Shown piece after piece: positions 1 to 6,679 of a stretch of DNA of 9,824 nucleotides; positions within the stretch are counted from its first letter, which is position 1; each line of letters opens with the position of its first letter. The notes below the pieces were generated by a model. The model saw nothing but the letters and a program-made list of their open reading frames with translations, did not search any database and was not told the origin of the DNA. The position numbers and the translations under genes are program-made. This stretch comes from JAABYT01 sp041581935 (lineage in GTDB: Bacteria; Pseudomonadota; Gammaproteobacteria; HK1). Location: contig JBFICP010000112.1 of the NCBI GenBank assembly GCA_041581935.1, forward strand, positions 1-9,824, written 5' to 3'.

Positions 1-1
1 A

Positions 2-367
2 ACCGTGCCAAAGGTAACGGTAATTACGCGAAAAGCCTATGGCGGTGCGTATGACGTCATGAGCTCGAAGCATCTACGCGGCGACGTGAATTTCGCCTGG
101 CCAAGTGCCGAGATTGCGGTCATGGGTCCAAAGGGTGCCGTGGAAATCATCTTCCGCCAGGATCTGACCGACGACGAAGAGATTGCCAGGCTCACCGAAG
201 AGTACCGAAAAAAGTTCGCGAATCCATTTGTGGCCGGCCACCGCGGCTATATCGATGACGTCATTGCGCCGCAGACGACCCGTAAACGCATCTGTCGCTC
301 CCTCGCCATGCTTGAAAACAAGGCGATACAGAATCCGTGGCGAAAGCACGGAAATCTGCCGCTCTAG
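2..367 (+). CDS. pccB: Propionyl-CoA carboxylase beta (carboxyltransferase) subunit, 3' end only
   Basis: This is the C-terminal 121 residues of a carboxyltransferase subunit of a biotin-dependent acyl-CoA carboxylase. The family is normally about 510 residues, so roughly three quarters lies upstream of the window; the reading frame is open to the left edge and starts at base 2. The stretch PKVTVITRKAYGGAYDVMSS near the start is the conserved carboxyltransferase core, which binds carboxybiotin and the acyl-CoA. The tail with GHRGYIDDVIAPQTTRKRI is typical of PccB and related AccD-type subunits. In the known reaction it moves the carboxyl group from biotin on the alpha subunit to propionyl-CoA, giving (S)-methylmalonyl-CoA in the cytoplasm. 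Only three bases separate its stop from the alpha-subunit start, so the two are surely co-transcribed. The substrate is inferred from the neighbouring MeaB and epimerase genes. A 3-methylcrotonyl-CoA carboxylase is less likely but cannot be excluded from this fragment alone. Confidence 0.9.
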   Translation, partial: TVPKVTVITRKAYGGAYDVMSSKHLRGDVNFAWPSAEIAVMGPKGAVEIIFRQDLTDDEEIARLTEEYRKKFANPFVAGHRGYIDDVIAPQTTRKRICRSLAMLENKAIQNPWRKHGNLPL

Positions 368-370
368 ATT

Positions 371-2353
371 ATGTTTAAAAAGATTCTCATCGCGAATCGG
401 GGAGAAATTGCCTGCCGTATCATCAAGTCGGCGCGGCGGCTTGGCATCACCACCGTCGCCGTATTTTCGGAAGTCGACAGTGACAGTCTGCACGTCGATA
501 TGGCCGATGAAGCGGTATTCATCGGTCCGTCGCCATCTACCGAAAGTTATCTGGCCATCGACCGAATCATCGAGGCGTGCAAATCCACCAAAAGCGATGC
601 CGTGCATCCAGGTTATGGTTTTCTATCGGAGAACCCGGCATTTCCTCAGGCACTGACCGCCGCCGGCGTGACGTTCATTGGGCCGCCCGTGGCAGCGGTG
701 AAAGCCATGGGCGACAAAATCACATCGAAACGCATCGCCGAGGAAGCGGGGGTCAATAGCGTGCCGGGCCACCTGGAGGTACTTGCCGACGCCGATGAAG
801 CGGTGCGTGTGGCCCGCACAATCGGCTATCCGGTGATGCTCAAGGCGAGTGCCGGCGGTGGCGGCAAAGGAATGCGCATCGCTGGTAACGACGACCAGTG
901 TCGAGATGGCTTCAAACGCGCCCGCAGTGAGGCGCGTTCGAGCTTCGGCGATGACCGGATATTTATCGAGAAGTTTATCTCCGATCCGCGTCACATCGAA
1001 ATTCAGATTCTGGCTGACACTCACGGCAACGTCGTGCATCTGGGGGAGCGTGAATGCTCGATTCAAAGGCGCCACCAGAAAGTCATTGAAGAGGCACCGT
1101 CACCGTTTGTCGATTCGAAAATGCGCGCCGCCATGGGCGCCCAGGCTGTGGCCCTGGCGCGTTCAGTCGAATACCACTCGGCAGGAACCGTAGAGTTCAT
1201 CGTCGGCGCCGACCACAAATTTTACTTTCTCGAAATGAATACCAGGCTGCAGGTAGAGCATCCAATCACCGAAGCGGTGACGGGAGTCGATCTCGTCGAG
1301 CAGATGATTCGAATCGCGGCCGGCGAGCCACTGACGATCGCCCAGTCAGACGTGAAAATGAACGGCTGGGCGATCGAGTCTCGGATTTATGCGGAAAATC
1401 CGAAGCGCGGGTTTTTGCCTTCTTCTGGGCGACTCGTATGGTTTCAGCCGCCGGTCGGAGACGGTGTACGTCTTGATACCGGCGTGCGTGAGGGCGACGA
1501 GATTTCCGTCTACTACGATCCTATGATTGCCAAGTTGATTACTCACGCCGACGATCGGCCCGCAGCGATCGCCAGAATGCAGTTTGCGTTGGACGCATTT
1601 TGCCTGCGCGGTATTTTTCACAACATGTCCTTTCTCGCCGCCATTATCAAGAATCCCCGATTCACCGAAGGGCGGCTGAGCACCAACTTCATCGACGAGG
1701 AATTCCCCAACGGCTATGACTCCGGTCTCATGGATGACAAGGAGTGGCATACGCTCGTATGCGTGGCGGTCACGATTCACCAACGCTTGCAGCGCCAGGC
1801 GAGCGGCATCGGCGGACAGTTGTTCGCAGAGATGCACGAAGCCAGCCGGGACTGGATCGTCAGTCACGGCGACAGGGCCAGCTCCGCAACCATCACGGTT
1901 GCCGACAATCATGATCTGGTCGTAGTCGACGGCACGTCATCCGAGGTCAGATCGTCTTGGGCACCGGGTTCTCGGTTGTTCCAAGGGCACATTGATGGCG
2001 CTGGCGTTTGCGTGCAGGTCGAGCGTGCCGGCATCGACTATCGACTTGCCATGCGCGGGATTGAGGCCGAACTCAGGGTTCTTTCGCCGCGTGCCGCCGA
2101 GCTGTTCGCACGGATGCCGGTCAAGGCAGCACCGGACTCATCGCGGTTCCTGGTGGCACCGATGCCAGGCCTTCTGGTTTCCGTTGCAGTCGAGTCGGGT
2201 GACGATGTAGAACCGGGTCAAGAGCTCGCGGTAATCGAGGCAATGAAAATGGAAAATGTGCTGCGCGCCGAGCAATCGAGAAAGGTTGCATCGGTGCTCG
2301 TTGCTCCCGGCGAGAGCCTGCGCGTGGATCAACCGATCATTGAGTTCGCTTGA
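371..2353 (+). CDS. pccA: Propionyl-CoA carboxylase alpha subunit (biotin carboxylase + biotin carrier)
   Basis: A complete 660-residue subunit that carboxylates its own biotin with ATP and bicarbonate and delivers the carboxyl group to the beta subunit encoded just upstream. The N-terminus FKKILIANRGEIACRII opens the biotin carboxylase domain. The glycine-rich ATP-grasp loop ASAGGGGKGMR is at residues 159-169, and RLQVEHPITE at 292-301 carries the catalytic region. The biotin carboxylase C-terminal lobe ends near residue 445. A less conserved linking region of about 140 residues follows, in the place of the BT domain that contacts the beta subunit in propionyl-CoA carboxylases. The biotinyl domain ends the protein, with EAMKMEN placing the biotinylated lysine at K626, 34 residues from the end as is usual. 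The ATG at 371 aligns with the family start, although no clear Shine-Dalgarno sequence precedes it; coupling to the upstream stop at 365-367 may compensate. The propionyl specificity rests on the neighbours meaB and epimerase. Confidence 0.95.
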   Translation: MFKKILIANRGEIACRIIKSARRLGITTVAVFSEVDSDSLHVDMADEAVFIGPSPSTESYLAIDRIIEACKSTKSDAVHPGYGFLSENPAFPQALTAAGVTFIGPPVAAVKAMGDKITSKRIAEEAGVNSVPGHLEVLADADEAVRVARTIGYPVMLKASAGGGGKGMRIAGNDDQCRDGFKRARSEARSSFGDDRIFIEKFISDPRHIEIQILADTHGNVVHLGERECSIQRRHQKVIEEAPSPFVDSKMRAAMGAQAVALARSVEYHSAGTVEFIVGADHKFYFLEMNTRLQVEHPITEAVTGVDLVEQMIRIAAGEPLTIAQSDVKMNGWAIESRIYAENPKRGFLPSSGRLVWFQPPVGDGVRLDTGVREGDEISVYYDPMIAKLITHADDRPAAIARMQFALDAFCLRGIFHNMSFLAAIIKNPRFTEGRLSTNFIDEEFPNGYDSGLMDDKEWHTLVCVAVTIHQRLQRQASGIGGQLFAEMHEASRDWIVSHGDRASSATITVADNHDLVVVDGTSSEVRSSWAPGSRLFQGHIDGAGVCVQVERAGIDYRLAMRGIEAELRVLSPRAAELFARMPVKAAPDSSRFLVAPMPGLLVSVAVESGDDVEPGQELAVIEAMKMENVLRAEQSRKVASVLVAPGESLRVDQPIIEFA

Positions 2354-2365
2354 GCGTGTGACGGT

Positions 2366-3421
2366 ATGGCAGAGCAGTGGGACGACAGGAGTCCGGATCC
2401 GGAGAAGCTCGCCGAGGCCGTATTTGCCGGAGACCGGCGGGCGCTGGCGCAGGCCGTCACGCTGGTCGAGTCCTCGCGAAATGACCATCAACAGCTCGCC
2501 GCCAGGCTCATCGAGCATCTGTCTCCGTTCTCCGGGACCTCAATCAGAATCGGCATCTCGGGCGCTCCGGGCGTCGGCAAATCGACCTTCATCGAGGCAT
2601 TCGGCACGCACCTGCTCGGCCTTGGACACCGGGTCGCAGTGCTGTCAATCGACCCGACTTCGGCGCTGAGCGGGGGCTCGATTCTGGGAGACAAGACGCG
2701 CATGCCGGCGCTCGCGCGCGAGCAGGGCGCTTTCATTCGACCTTCGCCGGCAGGCGATACGCTCGGTGGCGTCGGGCGGCATACGCGTGAAAGCATCGTC
2801 GTGTGTGAGGCGGGCGGATTCGATGTCGTCATCGTGGAGACCGTGGGAGTAGGCCAGTCGGAAACAGCAGTAGCCGACATGACCGATATTTTTCTTCTGA
2901 TGTTGAATCCGGATGCCGGCGACGAGCTCCAGGGAATCAAGCGCGGTATCGTCGAGCTCGCGGACCTGGTCTTGGTTAACAAGGCCGACGGTGAATCGAA
3001 GACGCGCGCGGAGCGAACCGCCGCGGAGTACGCCAACGCATTGCGGCTGTTGCGACCCCGATCTCCGAGCTGGGAGGTTCCCGTTCGCACATGCTCGGCG
3101 CTTACCGGCGCGGGCGTGCCCGAGGTTTGGGGCCTGGTCGAGCTTTACCGGCACGTCCTCGGAGAAAGCGGCGAGCTCGCCGCACGGCGCGCCGCTCAGG
3201 CTCGATCATGGTTGTGGGATACGGTCACGGCGGACCTCATCGATGCCCTGAAAGCCGACGCAGAAGTGCGCAAAAGGCTCCCCGAGATCGAGCAACTCGT
3301 CGTCGAAGGCGCACTCACTCCCGCGGCTGCGGCGCGCAGGCTGGTAGAGGCTTTCCTCGAGCGCCGATCCCGCAGCATATCGCCGCGCGGTGCGCAGGCC
3401 GGTGGCGAGGCGGAATCGTGA
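2366..3421 (+). CDS. meaB: Methylmalonyl-CoA mutase-associated GTPase MeaB
   Basis: A 351-residue G3E-type P-loop GTPase of the MeaB/ArgK family (older annotations say LAO/AO transport ATPase). Visible motifs in order: Walker A GAPGVGKST at residues 66-74, IDPTS around 95-99, the switch segment ETVGVGQSE at 158-166, the base-specificity motif NKAD at 205-208, and a G5-like CSALTG at 243-248. The helical C-terminal tail used for dimerisation is present; its last 15 residues are low-complexity. MeaB binds adenosylcobalamin-dependent methylmalonyl-CoA mutase, gates cofactor loading and protects it from inactivation. Its position between pccA (12-base gap) and the epimerase gene (4-base overlap) strongly supports this role over any amino acid transport role. 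The ATG at 2366 has only a weak GAG-type ribosome site. It is the first start after the pccA stop that is in frame. The mutase gene is not in the window. Confidence 0.93.
   Translation: MAEQWDDRSPDPEKLAEAVFAGDRRALAQAVTLVESSRNDHQQLAARLIEHLSPFSGTSIRIGISGAPGVGKSTFIEAFGTHLLGLGHRVAVLSIDPTSALSGGSILGDKTRMPALAREQGAFIRPSPAGDTLGGVGRHTRESIVVCEAGGFDVVIVETVGVGQSETAVADMTDIFLLMLNPDAGDELQGIKRGIVELADLVLVNKADGESKTRAERTAAEYANALRLLRPRSPSWEVPVRTCSALTGAGVPEVWGLVELYRHVLGESGELAARRAAQARSWLWDTVTADLIDALKADAEVRKRLPEIEQLVVEGALTPAAAARRLVEAFLERRSRSISPRGAQAGGEAES
3407..3410 (+). promoter_or_regulatory. Ribosome binding site deciding the GTG start of the epimerase
   Basis: GAGG lies inside the last codons of meaB, seven bases before the GTG at 3418. 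This spacing, together with the GTGA overlap of the epimerase start (3418-3420) and the meaB stop (3419-3421), fixes the epimerase start. The much longer open frame that extends upstream inside meaB is not the real start. Confidence 0.6.
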
Positions 3422-3822
3422 TTGGCAAGCTCAACCATATCGCCATTGCGGTGCCCGACCTGTCGGCGGCCAGCGCGATTTATCGCGATTCGCTCGGCGC
3501 GCGCGTTTCCGAGCCGCTCGAGCTACCCGCTCATGGTGTGACGACCGTTTTCGTAGAGATCGAAAACACCAAGATCGAGCTTCTTCATCCGTTGGGCCCG
3601 AATTCTCCCATCGCCGCGTTCCTTGAGCGCAATCCGGCGGGTGGTGTGCATCACGTTTGCTTCGAAGTCGAGGATATCGAAGTGGCGCGGAATCGCTTGC
3701 GGGCGTCCGGAGCGCGCGTGCTCGGCGATGGCAAGCCATCGATCGGAGCGCATGGCAAACCCGTGCTGTTTCTTCATCCGAAAGACTTCTGCGGCACGCT
3801 GATCGAGTTGGAGCAGGCCTGA
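3418..3822 (+). CDS. mce: Methylmalonyl-CoA epimerase
   Basis: A 134-residue protein of the vicinal oxygen chelate (glyoxalase-like) fold, the usual length for methylmalonyl-CoA epimerase. It interconverts (S)- and (R)-methylmalonyl-CoA, linking propionyl-CoA carboxylase to the mutase. Two beta-alpha-beta-beta-beta modules are visible. The first opens with KLNHIAIAVPDL, with metal ligand H7. The second opens with GGVHHVCFEVED, with a ligand at H78 or H79, and closes with CGTLIELEQ, giving ligand E130. E54 in KIELLHPLG is at the place of the remaining metal-site residue. The start is a GTG whose last two bases overlap the meaB stop in a GTGA, with GAGG seven bases upstream, so translation is coupled. 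The same frame is open back to 3091, but that part is a shadow of meaB and adds a low-complexity Arg-rich stretch absent from the family. It is the last gene of the operon and ends 12 bases before the convergent MATE gene. Confidence 0.93.
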   Translation: MIGKLNHIAIAVPDLSAASAIYRDSLGARVSEPLELPAHGVTTVFVEIENTKIELLHPLGPNSPIAAFLERNPAGGVHHVCFEVEDIEVARNRLRASGARVLGDGKPSIGAHGKPVLFLHPKDFCGTLIELEQA

Positions 3823-3834
3823 TCCGCCACAGAC

Positions 3835-5193
3835 TTATGGCGCCGGCAGATCCCGGACGATGCGCGGGTAGCCGATTCCCAGCGTCACGGCCCGCGTCAA
3901 CATGAGCACCGTGATGGCAGCCCAAAGTCCGTGGTTTCCCCACTGCGGCAGAAACAGCCAGACAGCGACCAGAAACACCATTAAGGACAGCAGCATCGCG
4001 TTCCTCATCGCAACGGTTCGAGTGGTGCCGATGAAGATTCCGTCGAGCTGGAAGCTCCATACCGAGACGACAGGAAGCAGGATCAGCCAGGGAAGGAACT
4101 CCTCCGCCACGATTCGCACGTCGCTAATCCCGGTGATGAGGGCGATGAGTGATGAACCGAATCCCGCATAAACGATGCAGTAGGTAATCGCCACGAGCAC
4201 GGCACACAGGGTCGATGCGCGCACTGCGCTCGTGAACGCACGGCGGTCCCGGGCCCCATAGGCGGCACCCGCAAGTGCCTCAACGGCGTGCGCAAACCCA
4301 TCGAGGCTGTACGCCATGAACGTTTGGAAATGCATGAGCACGGCATTCGCGGCGAGAACGATGTCGCCGAGCCTCGCGCTGGTGGACGTGAAGTAAAAAA
4401 AAGCGAAGAGCAGGCAGAACGTGCGCACGAAGATATTGAAATTCACTGCGAGAAGGGTTTTCAATCGCGAGCGGTCGAGCAGGCGATAGGACTCCCAGCG
4501 GCCTCCCAGCCGCGAGAGCGTTTTGTGTACGAAGTTCAGGCCGAAAACTACCGCCACGTACTCACTGATGAGTGACGCGACCGCGACGCCTTCTACACCC
4601 CAGCCGAATCCCATCACGAACAGCACGTCCAGCACGACATTCGTAATGTTCAAAAGCAGCATCAGGGCCAGTGCCGCCCGTGTGTTCTGAACCCCTATTA
4701 CGAAACCGAGAATGACATAGTTGATGAGCGCGGCCGGTGCTCCGTATACGCGTATCTCGTAGTATTGCTTGGCGAAAGCCTCGACCGCGGCGCTGCCTTC
4801 CAACGCCCAGAAGGCGACCTGGCCGGCGGGATGGCGCAGGGCGAGGATGGCTACTCCGAGAACGGCGGCGAGCAGCAGCGCTCGAACGAGCGTTGCCCGA
4901 AGTTCGTTCCAGTCATGCGCTCCGGTGGCCTGGGCAACCAGTCCCGTAGTACCCATGCGCAAAAATCCGAATCCCCAGTATAGGAAGCTGAACACCACCG
5001 CTCCGAGCGCGACGGCGCCGATGAAGGTCGGATTGGGCAGATGCCCGACCACCGCCGTATCGACGATTCCGACGAGCGGGATCGACACGTTCGAAAGCAT
5101 GATCGGCCACGATAATGCCCAAACACGGCGATACCAGCCCGCGCTCGTAGTTGGCAGACTGGTATTCATCGATTGTGGGGTTGTTGTGTGCAC
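3835..5193 (-). CDS. MATE family efflux transporter, DinF-like
   Basis: A 452-residue inner-membrane protein with about twelve hydrophobic segments, the expected size for a multidrug and toxic compound extrusion antiporter. The N-terminal half carries WPIMLSNVSIPLVGIVDTAV and the following GHLP, with a conserved aspartate (D45) in the first membrane helix. GFLRMGTTGLVAQATGA follows at about 76-92. In the second half QLDGIFIGTTRTVAMRNAML is characteristic of the DinF subgroup. Such pumps use a proton or sodium gradient to export cationic or amphipathic compounds; the substrate cannot be read from sequence. The listed start is a GTG (5191-5193). An ATG eight codons later (5167-5169) is equally possible, since neither has a convincing ribosome site and the first 20 residues are poorly conserved. 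It lies downstream of the repeat/LysM-like gene on the same strand with a 148-base gap, so it may have its own promoter, but none stood out. No terminator separates it from the convergent epimerase gene. Confidence 0.88.
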   Translation of the reverse strand: MHTTTPQSMNTSLPTTSAGWYRRVWALSWPIMLSNVSIPLVGIVDTAVVGHLPNPTFIGAVALGAVVFSFLYWGFGFLRMGTTGLVAQATGAHDWNELRATLVRALLLAAVLGVAILALRHPAGQVAFWALEGSAAVEAFAKQYYEIRVYGAPAALINYVILGFVIGVQNTRAALALMLLLNITNVVLDVLFVMGFGWGVEGVAVASLISEYVAVVFGLNFVHKTLSRLGGRWESYRLLDRSRLKTLLAVNFNIFVRTFCLLFAFFYFTSTSARLGDIVLAANAVLMHFQTFMAYSLDGFAHAVEALAGAAYGARDRRAFTSAVRASTLCAVLVAITYCIVYAGFGSSLIALITGISDVRIVAEEFLPWLILLPVVSVWSFQLDGIFIGTTRTVAMRNAMLLSLMVFLVAVWLFLPQWGNHGLWAAITVLMLTRAVTLGIGYPRIVRDLPAP

Positions 5194-5341
5194 GCGCAGA
5201 ACCGGCCCGGCTAGCGAATTCCCGCCAACGCTTTGAGAAGATTCGCGAGCAAGCGCGATCCTAAGCGTGTGGGAAAAGCGGGAGAGTGCCTTTCAATTAC
5301 TTTGGAACAATTTATTCGGCTCGCCCAGGGCGTTACTGCGC
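5194..5341. other. Intergenic gap between two minus-strand genes
   Basis: These 148 bases separate the stop of the repeat/LysM-like gene from the start of the MATE gene. The part near 5290-5325 is AT-richer than its surroundings and could house a promoter for the MATE gene, but no well-spaced -35/-10 pair was found on the minus strand. No hairpin followed by a T run was found, so there is no visible intrinsic terminator for the upstream gene. The MATE reading frame stays open upstream of its GTG until a stop near 5298-5300, but has no ATG, GTG or TTG there. Confidence 0.4.
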
Positions 5342-6388
5342 CTAGCCCTGCTCGGACACGAAATGCTTGTAGATGGAAATTAGCTCTTCCGGTTCGAAGT
5401 TGATGATGACGATCTCCTGCCCGGGTGATATCCGATCGGGATTCCGTCCCATGCGGTTCTTGGTGAAATTGTAGACGTAGGATTCCAAGGTTTTTCTGTA
5501 GATGAGTTTGCCAAGAAAAGAGCTCGATTGGTCGTTGAGCAGCTCGTCGGCGTCACGAGGTATGTCGATTTTGTAGGTATTCACTTCTTTGCCGCGGCGA
5601 ATGGCCATACCCTGAGCAAAGTTCGTCAGTATCCCATCGTGGATAATGCCCCAGATTCCCTGATCGTCGCCGGGCCGCACCGTGCGCACGTAGAAGACTG
5701 AATCCGGATCGAATGTGCCTTCGCGCATGAGAAGCTCGGCGATAGTGGCTGCTTCGAGGCGGTATGGCTTGGTGATTATCTTTAACTCCTGATCCGGGTC
5801 GAGTGTCGTGTCCTTCGCGAGCTCCGCGGGAGTGGTGATCTCGAAGTACTGTACCGTTTTGACAACTGAGATGGGGTCGTCAGGATTAGCCGCGTAACGT
5901 TGCAAAACCTCGCGCACGGTAAGCTCACGCACCTCACCATCGACGAGAATCTTGATCTTCTTGTCCAGATCACCACCAGCCTCTGCAATGATTTTCTCCG
6001 GGGTCGCCGCCTCGACCTGCTCGGCTTCCCGGATAACCGTGATTGGTGTATCCGGCGCGAGCGCAGGGTTGCGCTCGATCTCCCTCGGCGTCGTGAACTC
6101 GATGGAGGATTCCGGCAGCAGGGAGATTATCTGATCCTTGGTAACGAAGTGATCGGCGCTCTTTGCCGGCACCGGCTTCGCCTGAGGCTCGGTGAGCTTG
6201 GCGACGAACGCCTCGGCCTGTTGTTCCATCTGCGTTTCGACGCTTGGCGCAGGTTTCTGGGTGATTTGCGCGGCGGGCTCCGGATCGACGGCTCGGGGCG
6301 TCTCGGCAGGAAAAAGGCTGTCGCGGAACAGAAATGCGAGGACGGTCAGCACGATTGCGAGACCGACGACGACCAGTGCCGTGCGCAT
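5342..6388 (-). CDS. Membrane-anchored repeat protein with LysM-like C-terminus, function unknown
   Basis: A 348-residue protein that I do not recognise as a named family. Residues 4-21 are a hydrophobic helix after a short MRT start, with no lipobox or obvious cleavage site, so it looks like a single-pass inner-membrane protein facing the periplasm. Residues 28-80 are a Pro/Ala/Gln-rich linker. Residues 96-236 contain five degenerate repeats of 28-29 residues beginning near 96, 125, 153, 182 and 211. The pattern is a hydrophobic-Glu start, then TTP/AAT, a short helix (REI, EKI, REV, AEL, AEL), an NPD/DPD-type turn and a beta strand (ITVIRE, IKILVD, ISVVKT, LKIITK, FYVRTV). Residues 237-329 look like a stretched LysM domain: RPGDDQGIWGIIHDGI at the start, NRMGRNPDRISPGQEIVI at the end, and about 55 unusual residues in between. 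A cell-wall binding or envelope scaffold role is an inference. The start is secure: AGGAGG lies six bases upstream. Confidence 0.75.
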   Translation of the reverse strand: MRTALVVVGLAIVLTVLAFLFRDSLFPAETPRAVDPEPAAQITQKPAPSVETQMEQQAEAFVAKLTEPQAKPVPAKSADHFVTKDQIISLLPESSIEFTTPREIERNPALAPDTPITVIREAEQVEAATPEKIIAEAGGDLDKKIKILVDGEVRELTVREVLQRYAANPDDPISVVKTVQYFEITTPAELAKDTTLDPDQELKIITKPYRLEAATIAELLMREGTFDPDSVFYVRTVRPGDDQGIWGIIHDGILTNFAQGMAIRRGKEVNTYKIDIPRDADELLNDQSSSFLGKLIYRKTLESYVYNFTKNRMGRNPDRISPGQEIVIINFEPEELISIYKHFVSEQG

Positions 6389-6394
6389 CGAAAA

Positions 6395-6400
6395 CCTCCT
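6395..6400 (-). promoter_or_regulatory. Strong Shine-Dalgarno for the repeat/LysM-like gene
   Basis: On the minus strand the sequence reads AGGAGG followed by TTTTCG and then ATG at 6388-6386. This full-match ribosome site with six-base spacing is the strongest in the window and fixes the start codon. It suggests the protein is made in quantity when the gene is transcribed. Confidence 0.85.
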
Positions 6401-6507
6401 TCCGCCGCGAGGACGGCCCCCGTCACCGCATCAGGTGTGCGATGGCGGCTGCGGCGCCAATCGGGGTCTCTCCCATCAGCCGTTTACCTCCGGCGCGGAA
6501 GTATCGG

Positions 6508-6554
6508 CATGGCTGCCCGTCTTTTCGCCACGGCGCCGCGTATCGGCAGCCATG
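6508..6554. repeat. 10-base perfect inverted repeat in divergent promoter region
   Basis: CATGGCTGCC at 6508-6517 is matched by its exact reverse complement GGCAGCCATG at 6545-6554, with 27 bases between. The spacer contains a small palindrome, CGGCGCCG (6531-6538). A 9-base direct repeat, GTATCGGCA, occurs at 6501-6509 and 6540-6548, overlapping the arms. The right arm touches the possible minus-strand -10 at 6552-6557. It could be a regulator binding site or a hairpin in the leader of the minus-strand transcript. There is no T run, so it is not a typical terminator. Chance occurrence is possible. Confidence 0.4.
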
Positions 6555-6679
6555 ATAGCCCATCTGGGCCGGCACACGAACCCATCAGGCATCGGAGTCG
6601 CGTCGAGGCGCCCAAAGCCCATTAAATCCCAGTATCATAGCGCCACCCCGGACGACGCTCGCGCGAGGATGGCATCGAC

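Larger units (their letters stand above)
6389..6679. other. Divergent intergenic region between minus-strand LysM-like gene and plus-strand binding lipoprotein
   Basis: These 291 bases carry no supported gene. They must hold the start signals for both divergent genes. A TATCAT sequence on the plus strand at 6633-6638 and another on the minus strand at 6557-6552 resemble -10 boxes pointing outward, but neither has a recognisable -35 element at 16-18 bases, so these are weak calls. Between and around them is a perfect inverted repeat (6508-6517 with 6545-6554). The reading frames crossing the region are Arg-rich shadows without ribosome sites. Confidence 0.45.

Noticed and set aside
2488..3154. 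Overlapping minus-strand open frames opposite meaB
   Set aside because: meaB carries all GTPase motifs on the plus strand; the antisense frames have shadow composition.
3091..3417. In-frame upstream extension of the epimerase reading frame
   Set aside because: It lies wholly inside meaB in another frame, is Arg-rich and low in complexity, and has no family match. The GTG at 3418 with GAGG upstream gives the correct family length.
3823..3834. Bidirectional terminator between the convergent epimerase and MATE genes
   Set aside because: Only 12 bases separate the stops and no hairpin with a T run is visible there.
3431..4060. Long minus-strand open frame across the epimerase and the MATE end
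   Set aside because: It is antisense to two well-supported genes, is Arg/His-rich in composition, and shows no motif or ribosome site.
5900..6625. Long plus-strand open frame antisense to the repeat/LysM-like gene
   Set aside because: The opposite strand encodes a protein with a clear membrane helix, regular repeats and a strong ribosome site. This frame is Arg/Leu-rich shadow coding in GC-rich DNA.
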